A stretch of 64,000 nt of DNA from contig JAAYPT010000048.1 of assembly GCA_012519695.1 (NCBI GenBank), positions 1 through 64,000 on the forward strand, written 5' to 3'. The notes beneath the pieces are model-generated. The model ran no database searches and had not been told where the DNA came from. It saw nothing but the letters and a program-made list of their open reading frames with translations. The first letter of the stretch is position 1. The number at the start of each line of letters is the position of its first letter. Made by a program: the position numbers and the translations under genes. The stretch is from Clostridiales bacterium (lineage in GTDB: Bacteria; Bacillota; Clostridia; Lachnospirales; Lachnospiraceae). Of the stretch, positions 43,567 through 52,627 are shown piece by piece.

Positions 43567-45142
43567 GAAAAAGATAATTATTATAGTAGTTTCCATTATC
43601 GTGGTAATTGCGCTGGTTGTAGGTGGAATTTTTGCATATCGCTGGTATCAGTCAGAAAATACAACCATAGAGGTTCAATCTGTTTCTGATTTGAACTGGG
43701 GATATAGTGGAAATGAAATGAGTAGCTACGGGGAAGTAACAAATGATTTGTCACAAGATGTATATTTGTTAGATAACCAGACCGTTAAGGAAGTATTGGT
43801 AACAGAGGGACAGACAGTTTCCGTAGGAGATCCTTTGATTTCTTATGATATGACTCTGTCGAATTTGCAGTTAGAAATGAAACAACTGGATATAGACACC
43901 GATACAAGTAAGCTTGAAGCAGCACAAAAAGAATTGGAAAAATTGAAAAAAACAACTCCGATTCCGGAAACATCCACAACACCAAGTACGCCGGCAGTAC
44001 CGGATACACCAACAGTACCGGACACACCGGAAGTAGCGGAGAAGACAGGGGATGCTTACAATTATATTTCATTAAATGCAGTACCGAATAAGGGAAGCGG
44101 AACAGTAAATGACCCATATGTATTTTTATGTACACCGGATTGTTATGTATTAGGTGAATATTTGAATAGTTTATCTGAAGATGCAACTAATCCAAAGTTT
44201 GTGGTATTTGAGATTCATCAGAATAATACGTTTGACGGGGAATTGATTACATCTTGGAGCATAAGCGGAGCAAATGGTTTACCGCAGATGGCAGAAGACT
44301 CCAAATGGGCAGTAAGTACCCAGTCACAAATAGAAGATACGATGGATGATGAATCGGTTGTAACAGAACCAGAGGTAAGTACCCCAGAACCAGAAGTTCC
44401 ACAAGGATATACTGCAAAAGAATTAGCAAAGCTGATTTCAGACAAGGAAAAAGAAATCCGAGAGCTTGATTTAAGCAAGCGAAAAGCGGAACTTGAATTA
44501 GAGGAAATGAAAAAAATTGCAGAGAACGGAACAGTAACAGCAACCGTAAATGGTGTAGTAAAGAAAGTAGGAGATAAAGATAATCCACCAACAGATGGTA
44601 GTGCATTTTTAACTGTGAGCAGTTCTGAAGGTTTGTATGTAAAAGGTGCGTTAAGTGAATTAATGCTAAATGATGTATCTGTAGGACAGAACGTTTATGC
44701 AAATTCATGGGAAAGCGGAATGAGCTTTGAAGCAACTATTACAGAAATATCCACATATCCGGAAGAAAACAGTAATGCATGGAGTGGAGATGGTAATCCA
44801 AATGTATCTTACTATCCATATACTGCTTATATTGAAGATACTGACGGATTAAAAAATGGGGAATCTGTGGAACTTACCATGTCAAGCAATGAAGATTCTT
44901 CAAATAGTATTTATTTAGAAAAAGCTTATGTACGTAAAGAAGATGGAAAGTCATATGTATGGAAAGCAGATAAAAACGACAGATTAGTGAAGCAGTATGT
45001 GGTAACGGGAAAAACTCTTTGGGGTCAAGCAGTGGAGATTGTATCAGGCCTGAGCCTTGATGATAGAATAGCATTCCCATATGGAAAAAATGTAAAGGAA
45101 GGCGTAAAAGTAAAAGAGTCTTCCGGCGGAATGATGTATTAA
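43559..45142 (+). CDS. Second HlyD/MacA-type adaptor with a domain inserted in the coiled-coil hairpin
   Basis: A 527-residue adaptor: membrane anchor (about 6-27), barrel-sandwich half (about 60-95), first helix (about 101-131), then a Pro/Thr-rich linker and a compact extra domain (about 131-282), second helix (about 284-321), second half of the barrel sandwich, and beta-barrel. In ordinary MacA the two helices are joined by a short tip; the insertion of ~150 residues here is unusual. The insert (NYISLNAVPNKGSGTVNDPY and onward) has a YVFLCTPDCYVL segment with two cysteines. It would face the outside. The ATG at 43559 follows GAGGAGG and overlaps the ATPase gene by 8 bp. Confidence 0.82.
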   Translation: MSKKKIIIIVVSIIVVIALVVGGIFAYRWYQSENTTIEVQSVSDLNWGYSGNEMSSYGEVTNDLSQDVYLLDNQTVKEVLVTEGQTVSVGDPLISYDMTLSNLQLEMKQLDIDTDTSKLEAAQKELEKLKKTTPIPETSTTPSTPAVPDTPTVPDTPEVAEKTGDAYNYISLNAVPNKGSGTVNDPYVFLCTPDCYVLGEYLNSLSEDATNPKFVVFEIHQNNTFDGELITSWSISGANGLPQMAEDSKWAVSTQSQIEDTMDDESVVTEPEVSTPEPEVPQGYTAKELAKLISDKEKEIRELDLSKRKAELELEEMKKIAENGTVTATVNGVVKKVGDKDNPPTDGSAFLTVSSSEGLYVKGALSELMLNDVSVGQNVYANSWESGMSFEATITEISTYPEENSNAWSGDGNPNVSYYPYTAYIEDTDGLKNGESVELTMSSNEDSSNSIYLEKAYVRKEDGKSYVWKADKNDRLVKQYVVTGKTLWGQAVEIVSGLSLDDRIAFPYGKNVKEGVKVKESSGGMMY

Positions 45143-45154
45143 GGAGGAAACAGT

Positions 45155-46408
45155 ATGTTAGAAAATATAAGATTGTCCTTTCAGGGCATCTGGTCACATA
45201 AAATGCGTTCCTTTCTTACCATGTTGGGAATCATTATTGGTATAGCAGCAATTATTGCAATTGTTTCAACTATTAAAGGAACCAATGAGCAGATTAAAGA
45301 AAATCTGGTAGGAGCAGGCGATAATACAGTGACCGTACAGTTGAATCAAGGTGACAATGCTTATGAGATGGAATATAACGGAATTCCAGATGGAGTTCCG
45401 GTGATTTCAGAAGAAGTAAGACAGCAAATGGTAGATTTGGATCATGTAAAAAATGCTTCTTTATATACTTGTAGAGAAGGATATAATACTGTATATCATC
45501 AGAACATAGGATTATCTGGTGGAAAAATATATGGAATTGACAACAATTATTTTTCTACCTGTAATTATAAAGTAAAAAGTGGAAGAAATTTTGCAGATTC
45601 CGATTATAGCAAACTGCGAAAAGTAGCAATTTTAGATACCGATTCAGCAGAGACACTCTTTCAAGGAGAAGATCCGGTAGGAAAAACCATTGAAATTCAG
45701 CAGGAGCCATATGTGGTAGTTGGTGTGGTAGAAAAATCTTCAAAGTTTGAACCGGTAATCAACTCTATGGATGATTATTATATGTATGCACAGGATAGCA
45801 GCGGTTCTGTATATGTACCAAATACCACATGGCCGGTAATTTATTCCTATGATGAACCGCAGACATTGGTATTGAAGCTGGATAGTACAGATAATATGAC
45901 AGCAGCGGGAAAAGAAGCGGCAGATATATTGAATGCGAACCTTACCGTGCAGGACGATACCTTAAAATATAAGGCAGTCAATCTGTTAGAGCAGGCAAAG
46001 GAAATTCAGGAATTAAGCCAGTCTACCAATACCATGTTAATCTGGATTGCAGGAATTTCCCTTTTAGTAGGTGGTATCGGCGTTATGAATATCATGCTGG
46101 TATCTGTAACAGAGCGTACCCAGGAAATTGGTTTGAAAAAAGCCATCGGAGCCAGAAAAGGAAAGATTTTAGGACAGTTCTTAACAGAGGCAGCAGTATT
46201 AACCAGTATGGGTGGTATACTTGGCGTTGTAGTGGGAATTATTTTAGCAGAAGTAATTTCCAAAGTAATGGAAACAAAAGTTGCCATTAGTGTTCCGGCA
46301 GCCATTGTGGCGGTTGTGTTCTCTATGGTAATCGGAATTATTTTTGGTTTGCTTCCATCTTATAAGGCGGCAAATCTCAATCCAATTGATGCATTGCGAC
46401 ACGAATAG
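45155..46408 (+). CDS. MacB-type ABC exporter permease
   Basis: A 417-residue permease with one N-terminal helix, a large extracytoplasmic MacB core domain (about 50-275) and three C-terminal helices carrying the FtsX-like segment GGIGVMNIMLVSVTERTQEIG and KKAIGARKGKILGQF. Family members are mechanotransmitters exporting peptides, lipids or antibiotics with an adaptor. It ends the operon, with a strong terminator behind. The substrate is unknown; a self-immunity or peptide export role is possible. Confidence 0.9.
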   Translation: MLENIRLSFQGIWSHKMRSFLTMLGIIIGIAAIIAIVSTIKGTNEQIKENLVGAGDNTVTVQLNQGDNAYEMEYNGIPDGVPVISEEVRQQMVDLDHVKNASLYTCREGYNTVYHQNIGLSGGKIYGIDNNYFSTCNYKVKSGRNFADSDYSKLRKVAILDTDSAETLFQGEDPVGKTIEIQQEPYVVVGVVEKSSKFEPVINSMDDYYMYAQDSSGSVYVPNTTWPVIYSYDEPQTLVLKLDSTDNMTAAGKEAADILNANLTVQDDTLKYKAVNLLEQAKEIQELSQSTNTMLIWIAGISLLVGGIGVMNIMLVSVTERTQEIGLKKAIGARKGKILGQFLTEAAVLTSMGGILGVVVGIILAEVISKVMETKVAISVPAAIVAVVFSMVIGIIFGLLPSYKAANLNPIDALRHE

Positions 46409-46432
46409 GAAAATTTTGATAGAGTTCTAGAA

Positions 46433-46485
46433 AAAGAAGCTGTTGCACTAGCTGAGCCAAATCAGCAGTGCACAGCTTCTTTTTG
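46433..46485 (+). terminator. Intrinsic terminator after the MacB-type operon
   Basis: AAAGAAGCTGT (46433-46443) pairs with ACAGCTTCTTT (46472-46482); the inner arms TGCACTAGCTGA and TCAGCAGTGCA pair as well. It ends in five T. Confidence 0.85.
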
Positions 46486-46531
46486 TATGATAGGAAATAA
46501 TGATATTATAAGAAAACACTGTATTACATTA

Positions 46532-46604
46532 AAGTGCATGTTACCAGAAGAAAAGTGTATCTTATCGAAATTTTGTTGCGTGACTTTGCGAGAAAGGGTA
46601 TAGT
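46532..46604 (+). promoter_or_regulatory. Promoter and LytTR-like direct repeats of the regulator operon
   Basis: TTGCGT (46576-46581), 17-bp spacer and TATAGT (46599-46604). Two imperfect 14-bp repeats, AAGTGCATGTTACC (46532-46545) and AAGTGTATCTTATC (46553-46566), stand 21 bp apart just upstream. LytTR proteins bind paired direct repeats spaced two helical turns apart, and the first gene downstream encodes one, so this is probably its own control site. Confidence 0.65.
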
Positions 46605-46627
46605 AAGTGAAACAAAAGGAGGTAGTT

Positions 46628-47083
46628 ATGAAAATAAGGATGCAACAAATTGTATCTGGTGAGGATGAAATTCTTATCAAATATAAGAAAATGACCCCGG
46701 AAATAAAAAAGTTGGTAGAGAGATTGAGCGAAAATGAAATTATTATAGTAGGAAAAAAGGAAGGGAGACAATACAGGATTCTACCAAAAGATATTTATTA
46801 TTTTGAAAGCGTAGATGAAAAGTTATTTGCCTATACAAGTATGGCGGAATATCAGGTGTTGTATACATTGGGTGAAGTAGAGGAAAAGTTAAGCTCAGAA
46901 GGCTTCTTTCGTTGTAATAAATCCTTTGTTGTTAATATTAACCATATTGTATCGGTAAAAAGTGAGATGGGAAATAGAATAGATGCTCTAATGGATAATG
47001 AGGAACATGTGATTATATCTAGGCGATATGCGAAAACTTTTAGAGAGATGTTACGAAAGGAGGAGAAAAATGAGCAAAGTTAG
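46628..47083 (+). CDS. LytTR-domain transcriptional regulator
   Basis: A 151-residue DNA-binding protein. The N-terminal ~50 residues have no receiver domain; the LytTR domain (about 55-145) has YRILPKDIYYFESVDEKLFA, FFRCNKSFVVNINHIVSVKS and HVIISRRYAKTFREML. LytTR proteins without a receiver, paired with DUF3021 genes, are found in Firmicutes with ABC exporters. The start at 46628 follows AAGGAGGTA. It overlaps the DUF3021 gene by 14 bp. Confidence 0.88.
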   Translation: MKIRMQQIVSGEDEILIKYKKMTPEIKKLVERLSENEIIIVGKKEGRQYRILPKDIYYFESVDEKLFAYTSMAEYQVLYTLGEVEEKLSSEGFFRCNKSFVVNINHIVSVKSEMGNRIDALMDNEEHVIISRRYAKTFREMLRKEEKNEQS

Positions 47084-47528
47084 AAAATATTTAAAGATGG
47101 AGGCAGATGTGGAATTTTTCGCATGTGTACATGGTGCATCACTAATTTTTTTATACGGATGTATACAGTGGTTAAATGGAATCGAGGAAGTACCCTTCTC
47201 TGTTATTTTTCAGCAGATGGTATTGGGATATGCAATAGCGTGGATACAAAAAGGATTGTTTTGGAAGGAAACGACATATACCAGAGTGGAGTATGGAATT
47301 AGAGAGGTTATGTGGAATGTGATACCAATAGTACTAATAGTGGTAACGGGACAGGTATTTGAATGGTTGCCAGGTGTATCTAGGTGGATTGAAGTTGCCT
47401 TTTATATCGTGATAGGTTGCTATTTTATAATGGTCTGGCTATTTTTAAAATATATTTATAAGAAAGAAACAGAAGAAATAAATCAATTGTTAAAAAATAG
47501 AAGGGAAAGAGGGGAAGAAGATGAATGA
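47070..47528 (+). CDS. DUF3021 membrane protein, partner of LytTR regulator
   Basis: A 152-residue protein with four predicted membrane helices (around 26-42, 52-68, 85-105 and 112-135). DUF3021 proteins are nearly always encoded next to a LytTR regulator and are thought to control its activity from the membrane. The ATG at 47070 follows AAAGGAGGAG. The next gene overlaps by 8 bp. The signal sensed is unknown. Confidence 0.8.
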   Translation: MSKVRKYLKMEADVEFFACVHGASLIFLYGCIQWLNGIEEVPFSVIFQQMVLGYAIAWIQKGLFWKETTYTRVEYGIREVMWNVIPIVLIVVTGQVFEWLPGVSRWIEVAFYIVIGCYFIMVWLFLKYIYKKETEEINQLLKNRRERGEEDE

Positions 47529-48417
47529 TGTAATAGAACTTGAAAATATAACGAAAGATTACGGAAATGGAAAAGGTGTGTTTAACGTGTCATTTTCGGT
47601 AAAAGAAGGGGAAGTATTTGGTTATCTGGGACCGAACGGAGCAGGAAAGAGTACCACAATCCGTCAACTGATGGGATTTATTCGTCCGCAGAAGGGGGAG
47701 TGTAGAATTTGTGGGAAAGATTGTTTTTTAGAAGCAAGTGAAATAAAAAAAGATGTCGGGTATCTTGCCGGAGAACTTTCTTTTATAGAAGATATGACAG
47801 GCAAAAAATTTATAGAATTTATTGCAAAAATGAAAGGGGTAACAGATTTTGGCAGAACTAAAGAACTTTTAGATAGGTTTGAGTTAAATCCCAAAGGAAA
47901 GATAAAAAGAATGTCCAAGGGAATGAAGCAAAAGGTTGGATTGGTGTGCGCCTTTATGGGAAATCCCAAAGTGGTTATTTTAGATGAACCCACCAGTGGG
48001 TTAGATCCACTTATGCAAAATCGTTTTGTGGAGCTAATATTAGAGGAAAAGAAAAAGGGAACTACGATTTTAATGTCATCACATATATTTGAAGAAATAG
48101 AAAAAACTTGTGACAGAACAGCTATTATTCGAGCGGGTAGGATTGTGGCAGTTGAGGACATTAAGAGTCTTTCAGAAAAAAGAAATAAAGTGTATAAGAT
48201 CACGTTACCAAATGCCAAAATAGCGGAAAAATTTGAAAAAGAATCAGGGATGATTGTAAAAGAGAGAATAGGAAATTGTATACAATGTATAGTGAAAGAC
48301 AAAGTAGCAGATACATTAAAAACAATTGCAGAATATCAACCGGTGGATTTAGAGATTAAAACACAAAGTTTAGAAGAAATTTTCATGCATTTCTACGGAG
48401 AGGAGGAAGATGGATGA
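47521..48417 (+). CDS. ABC-2 exporter ATPase (CcmA/BcrA-type)
   Basis: A 298-residue ATPase. Walker A GPNGAGKSTT, signature region RMSKGMKQKVGLVCAFM, Walker B VVILDEPTSGLDPL and H-loop LMSSHIFEEIEKT are present. An additional C-terminal part (about 220-298) is usual for exporter ATPases of this class. It forms an exporter with the permease encoded next (4-bp overlap). BcrA-type exporters export antimicrobial peptides or antibiotics, often under a regulator such as this LytTR/DUF3021 pair. Confidence 0.9.
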   Translation: MNDVIELENITKDYGNGKGVFNVSFSVKEGEVFGYLGPNGAGKSTTIRQLMGFIRPQKGECRICGKDCFLEASEIKKDVGYLAGELSFIEDMTGKKFIEFIAKMKGVTDFGRTKELLDRFELNPKGKIKRMSKGMKQKVGLVCAFMGNPKVVILDEPTSGLDPLMQNRFVELILEEKKKGTTILMSSHIFEEIEKTCDRTAIIRAGRIVAVEDIKSLSEKRNKVYKITLPNAKIAEKFEKESGMIVKERIGNCIQCIVKDKVADTLKTIAEYQPVDLEIKTQSLEEIFMHFYGEEEDG

Positions 48418-49214
48418 TTTCAATTCCATTATTGAAGAGAAATATGGCTTGTTGCCTGAAGCCATTTTTAATTATTTTTGCGGTGCTTTGTATGTATACA
48501 GTAGTAATTATATATATGTATGATCCTAAGATGGCGGATATGTTGAAGCAGTATCAGAATATGATGCCAGGGGTTATGGCAGCGGCAGGCATGACAGGAG
48601 TAGCATCTAGCTTGTTGGAATGGATACAGATTTATTTATATGGATTTTTGATGTTATTGTTTCCATTAATTTTTATTATAATTTTAGTACAAAAATTAAT
48701 CATGGGTTATATAGATAATGGGTCTATGGCAAGTTTATTGGCAACGCAAAATTCCAGAAGAAAGATTATTGTTACACAGGCATTGTCTCTTATTTTATGG
48801 ATAGTAATACTGATGAGTGGAATTACCATTGTTGGAATAGTGGGGGGGCAGGTGATGTTTCCAGATGAATTGCAGATTAAAAATTATATTATACTGAATG
48901 GAAGCACATTGCTAATGCAACTTTTAATTAGTGGAATTGCATTTTTGACAGCCTGCATATGTAGCCAATACAAAAACTATTATATGTTTGGGGCAGGAAT
49001 ACCGCTTTTATTTTTCTTAATACAGGCAATTTCTAATATAGGTGGAAAGTTAGAAAATCTAAAATACATTACAATTTATACATTACTTCCCACAAGCAAA
49101 ATTATAAGCGGTGAAGGAGGAATTTTATTTCAAAATATGACTATGATAGTTTTGATAGTGCTATTATTTGGAAGCGGTATCTGGTGGTTTTGCAGACGAG
49201 ATTTGGCATTATAG
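48414..49214 (+). CDS. ABC-2 type permease
   Basis: A 266-residue membrane protein with six predicted helices, the single permease of the preceding ATPase. It lacks the EAA loop of importers. The start overlaps the ATPase stop (ATGA). The region between residues 25 and 55 faces outward and contains PGVMAAAGMTGVA. The substrate is unknown; toxic peptides or membrane-active drugs are typical for such operons. Confidence 0.85.
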   Translation: MISIPLLKRNMACCLKPFLIIFAVLCMYTVVIIYMYDPKMADMLKQYQNMMPGVMAAAGMTGVASSLLEWIQIYLYGFLMLLFPLIFIIILVQKLIMGYIDNGSMASLLATQNSRRKIIVTQALSLILWIVILMSGITIVGIVGGQVMFPDELQIKNYIILNGSTLLMQLLISGIAFLTACICSQYKNYYMFGAGIPLLFFLIQAISNIGGKLENLKYITIYTLLPTSKIISGEGGILFQNMTMIVLIVLLFGSGIWWFCRRDLAL

Positions 49215-49234
49215 AAAAAGTCAGAATAAGGAGC

Positions 49235-49263
49235 TTGCATTTTCAAAATAATAATAGTATAAT
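49235..49263 (+). promoter_or_regulatory. Promoter of the serS T-box leader
   Basis: TTGCAT (49235-49240), 17-bp spacer and TATAAT (49258-49263), just upstream of the leader. Confidence 0.75.
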
Positions 49264-49269
49264 GTGAAA

Positions 49270-49506
49270 AGAATTTGACAATGACGAAAGCTACGATTGC
49301 AATGCTGTGACAGAGAGCCGATGGTTGGTGTGAATCGGTACGGGATACAATCTTTCCACTTTCAGAGTCAGTGGTGAGAACCACGGAGTAGTATTCCTTA
49401 TCATACTATTAGAGAGGTCGCAGGAGCGGCAATTTGGGTGGCAACGCGGAGCATAAGCCTTCGTCCCATGCATGGATATTTGTGCATGAGGCGAGGGCAT
49501 TTTATA
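49270..49506 (+). promoter_or_regulatory. T-box riboswitch for serS
   Basis: A T-box leader that reads uncharged tRNA-Ser. The core box TGGGTGGCAACGCGG is at 49435-49449, preceded by the stem I distal region (AGAGAGCCGATGGTTGG at 49313-49329). A terminator hairpin, TCCCATGCA with TGCATGAGGCGAGG and T-rich tail, lies at about 49463-49506. A TCA triplet in a bulge near 49371-49373 could be the serine specifier, but I cannot assign it firmly. Uncharged tRNA would form the antiterminator and let serS be transcribed. It explains the 308-bp gene-free stretch 49215-49522. Confidence 0.88.
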
Positions 49507-49522
49507 TTTTAGGAGGAAAATC

Positions 49523-50803
49523 ATGATAGATTTAAAATTTTTAAGAGAAAATCCAGAAGTAGTAAAACAGAACATTCGTAATAAGTTTCAGGATAGCAAA
49601 CTTCCATTGGTAGATGAAGTAATTGAATTAGATGCACAGGCAAGAAAGACACAGCAGGAAGCAGACGCTTTGCGTGCAGACCGTAAAAAACTGTCTAAGC
49701 AGATTGGTGCTTTGATGGGACAGGGAAAAAAGGATGAAGCAGAAGCTGTAAAAGCACAGGTAAATGCAAGTGCAGAACGTTTAGATGAATTAGAAAAAAA
49801 GGAAACAGAATTACAGGAAAAAGTTACTAAGATTATGATGACAATTCCAAACATCATTGATCCATCTGTTCCAATCGGAAAGGATGACAGCGAAAACGTA
49901 GAAGTTCAGAAGTTTGGAGAGCCAGTTGTACCTGATTTTGAAATTCCATATCATGCAGAAATTATGGAAAGCTTCCATGGTTTAGATTTAGACAGTGCAA
50001 GAAAAGTAGCAGGAAATGGATTTTATTATTTGATGGGAGATATTGCAAGAATCCATTCCGCAGTTATTTCCTATGCAAGAGACTTTATGATTAACCGTGG
50101 ATTTACTTATTGTGTACCACCTTTTATGATTCGTAGTAACGTAGTAAGCGGTGTTATGAGCTTTAAAGAAATGGACGAAATGATGTACAAAATCGAAGGA
50201 GAAGATTTGTACTTAATCGGAACCAGTGAACATTCCATGATTGGTAAATTCATTGATACCATTTTAAATGAAGATCAGTTGCCACAGACATTGACAAGCT
50301 ATTCTCCATGTTTCCGTAAAGAAAAGGGAGCACATGGTATAGAAGAACGTGGCGTTTACCGTATTCACCAGTTTGAAAAGCAGGAAATGATCGTAGTTTG
50401 TAAGCCGGAAGATTCTAAAGCATGGTTTGACAAGTTGTGGCAGAATACCGTAGATTTGTTCCGTTCTTTGGATATCCCGGTTCGTACACTGGAATGTTGT
50501 TCTGGAGATTTAGCAGACCTTAAAGTAAAATCTGTGGATGTAGAAGCATGGTCTCCAAGACAGAAGAAATACTTTGAAGTAGGTAGTTGTTCTAACTTAG
50601 GCGATGCACAGGCACGTCGTTTAAAGATTCGTGTAAACGGAAAAGACGGAAAATATTTTGCACATACTTTGAATAATACCGTAGTAGCTCCACCTCGTAT
50701 GTTAATTGCATTCTTAGAAAATAATTTGCAGGCAGACGGAAGCGTAAGAATTCCAGAAGCATTGCGACCATACATGGGTGGAATCGAAAAAATTGAGCCA
50801 TAA
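49523..50803 (+). CDS. serS: Seryl-tRNA synthetase
   Basis: A 426-residue class II synthetase. The N-terminal coiled-coil arm (about 28-105) holds tRNA-Ser; motif 2 is seen in SPCFRKEKGAHGIEERGVYR and motif 3 in NNTVVAPPRMLIAFLENN. It attaches serine to tRNA-Ser and also tRNA-Sec where present. The T-box leader upstream shows it is induced by uncharged tRNA. Confidence 0.97.
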   Translation: MIDLKFLRENPEVVKQNIRNKFQDSKLPLVDEVIELDAQARKTQQEADALRADRKKLSKQIGALMGQGKKDEAEAVKAQVNASAERLDELEKKETELQEKVTKIMMTIPNIIDPSVPIGKDDSENVEVQKFGEPVVPDFEIPYHAEIMESFHGLDLDSARKVAGNGFYYLMGDIARIHSAVISYARDFMINRGFTYCVPPFMIRSNVVSGVMSFKEMDEMMYKIEGEDLYLIGTSEHSMIGKFIDTILNEDQLPQTLTSYSPCFRKEKGAHGIEERGVYRIHQFEKQEMIVVCKPEDSKAWFDKLWQNTVDLFRSLDIPVRTLECCSGDLADLKVKSVDVEAWSPRQKKYFEVGSCSNLGDAQARRLKIRVNGKDGKYFAHTLNNTVVAPPRMLIAFLENNLQADGSVRIPEALRPYMGGIEKIEP

Positions 50804-50840
50804 TTTTTAGAATAGAATAAAATAGAAAAAATAAGAAAAG

Positions 50841-50884
50841 AAAACCTCTTTATGTTGGCAAGGGTGCCAAGGTAAAGGGGTTTT
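50841..50884 (+). terminator. Intrinsic terminator after serS
   Basis: AAAACCTCTTTA pairs with TAAAGGGGTTTT around an inner hairpin TTGGCA-AGGG-TGCCAA. The T tail is short. Confidence 0.7.
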
Positions 50885-50947
50885 GGTGTCATAAGAAATA
50901 CTATGTTAAAGTGCTGATTAGTCATAAGTAACATTGCTATGTTGGAC

Positions 50948-50959
50948 GCGAAAGAGTCT
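50948..50959 (+). repeat. Short dispersed repeat, copy 2
   Basis: GCGAAAGAGTCT, identical to 41432-41443, between the serS terminator and the DUF1538 gene. Confidence 0.4.
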
Positions 50960-51083
50960 AGCGGGTAACGATTTGTTCTATAGTGCTAATAAAACGCTAA
51001 AATTAAAAAAGACTTTGCCCTTGGGAGAAGTCCTATGTTACAATAAAAAGCAAATATTATGTAAACAGGAAAGAGGCGATTGT

Positions 51084-52610
51084 TTGGGAAAATACACAGG
51101 AAAATTAAAAAAGAAATTAGAAGAATCATTGCGGGCAGTGTTGCCGATTATAGGAATTGTACTGGTGTTAAGTTTTACCATTGCACCTATTACACCAAGT
51201 ATTCTTCTGAGTTTTCTGGTAGGAGCAGTATTTTTGATTATTGGTATGATGTTTTTTACACTAGGTGCGGAAATGTCCATGACCCCAATGGGAGAACGTC
51301 TTGGAACCAGTATGACAAAAAGTAAAAATATTATTGTAATCATTGTATTATCTTTTATTCTTGGATTTATCGTTACCATTTCGGAGCCGGATTTGCAGGT
51401 GTTAGCGCAACAGGTTCCGTCTGTACCAAATGTCACTTTGATTTTAGCAGTGGCAGCCGGAGTTGGATTTTTCCTGGTAATCGCATTTCTTCGTATGCTG
51501 TTAGGGATTGCCCTTCCTCCGCTTCTGGTATTTTTCTATGCTATTGTGTTCGGATTGGTATTTTTAGTTCCTGAGAGTTTTCGAGGAGTAGCATTTGACT
51601 CTGGCGGAGTTACTACCGGACCTATGACAGTACCGTTTATTATGGCTCTCGGAATTGGTATATCTTCTATTCGTAATGACCACCATGCTGCAAACGATAG
51701 TTTTGGATTGGTAGCACTTTGTTCTATCGGACCGATTTTAGCGGTATTAATATTGGGAATGATATACCATCCAACCGGAAGTGATTATAGTCTGGCAGCC
51801 ATTCCGGAAATAAATGATTCCGTAGAGCTGTGGAAGTTATTTGGCACAGAATTGCCTGCATATATGAAAGAGATTGCAGTTTCGTTGCTTCCAATTGTGG
51901 TATTTTTCGGATTGTTTCAGATATTTTCCTTAAAATTATCAGGAAAAACGCTTACGAAGATTGTAATCGGGTTAGTGTATACATATATTGGGTTGGTACT
52001 GTTTTTAACAGGAGCTAATGTGGGATTTATTCCATCTGGAAATTACCTGGGACAGACACTTGCCTCTTTAGATTATCGCTGGATTATTATACCCATTGGT
52101 GCGGTGATGGGATATTTTATTGTAAAAGCAGAACCGGCAGTTTATGTGTTAAATCATCAGGTAGAGGAAATCACAGACGGAGCAATTCCGGCAAGTGCTA
52201 TGGGGCTAAGTCTTTCCATTGGTGTGGCAGTTTCCATAGGTTTATCCATGGTGCGTATTCTTTGGGGAATACCGGTACTTTATTTCCTGATACCGGGATA
52301 TGCCATTGCCATTGGATTATCTTTTTTTGTACCGAAAATATTTACTGCCATTGCATTTGACTCCGGTGGAGTTGCGTCCGGACCTATGACAGCAACATTT
52401 TTACTGCCAATGGCACAGGGGGCTTGTATGGCAGTAGGTGGAGATATGGTAACAGATGCCTTTGGTGTGGTAGCAATGGTAGCCATGACCCCTCTTATTA
52501 CCATTCAGATATTAGGCATGATTTACAAAATCAAAGAGCACAGACAGGATGTTTCCCCAGTGGAAGATGCTTATGCCAATATGGATGAAGATGCAATTAT
52601 TGAATTGTAG
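51084..52610 (+). CDS. DUF1538 membrane protein with duplicated halves
   Basis: A 508-residue membrane protein, about twelve helices, in two homologous halves. The repeat core is VAFDSGGVTTGPMTVPFIMA (first) and IAFDSGGVASGPMTATFLLP (second), each followed by a helix ending in ILGMIY. This inverted or tandem repeat suggests a carrier or channel fold. No function is established. The start is TTG at 51084, with AGAGGCG upstream; an upstream in-frame ATG at 50934 has no ribosome site. The tandem PII-like gene follows 17 bp later. Confidence 0.82.
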   Translation: MGKYTGKLKKKLEESLRAVLPIIGIVLVLSFTIAPITPSILLSFLVGAVFLIIGMMFFTLGAEMSMTPMGERLGTSMTKSKNIIVIIVLSFILGFIVTISEPDLQVLAQQVPSVPNVTLILAVAAGVGFFLVIAFLRMLLGIALPPLLVFFYAIVFGLVFLVPESFRGVAFDSGGVTTGPMTVPFIMALGIGISSIRNDHHAANDSFGLVALCSIGPILAVLILGMIYHPTGSDYSLAAIPEINDSVELWKLFGTELPAYMKEIAVSLLPIVVFFGLFQIFSLKLSGKTLTKIVIGLVYTYIGLVLFLTGANVGFIPSGNYLGQTLASLDYRWIIIPIGAVMGYFIVKAEPAVYVLNHQVEEITDGAIPASAMGLSLSIGVAVSIGLSMVRILWGIPVLYFLIPGYAIAIGLSFFVPKIFTAIAFDSGGVASGPMTATFLLPMAQGACMAVGGDMVTDAFGVVAMVAMTPLITIQILGMIYKIKEHRQDVSPVEDAYANMDEDAIIEL

Positions 52611-52627
52611 CAGAAAGGATATAAAAT

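Noticed and set aside
47664-48302. 212-codon open frame on the minus strand inside the ABC-2 ATPase gene
   Set aside because: It lies opposite an intact ATPase gene with all motifs and shows only reverse-complement sequence of it, with no ribosome site or family marks.
50365-50934. 189-codon minus-strand frame across the serS 3' end
   Set aside because: It overlaps the conserved end of serS and its terminator, and no start signal or recognisable product is present.
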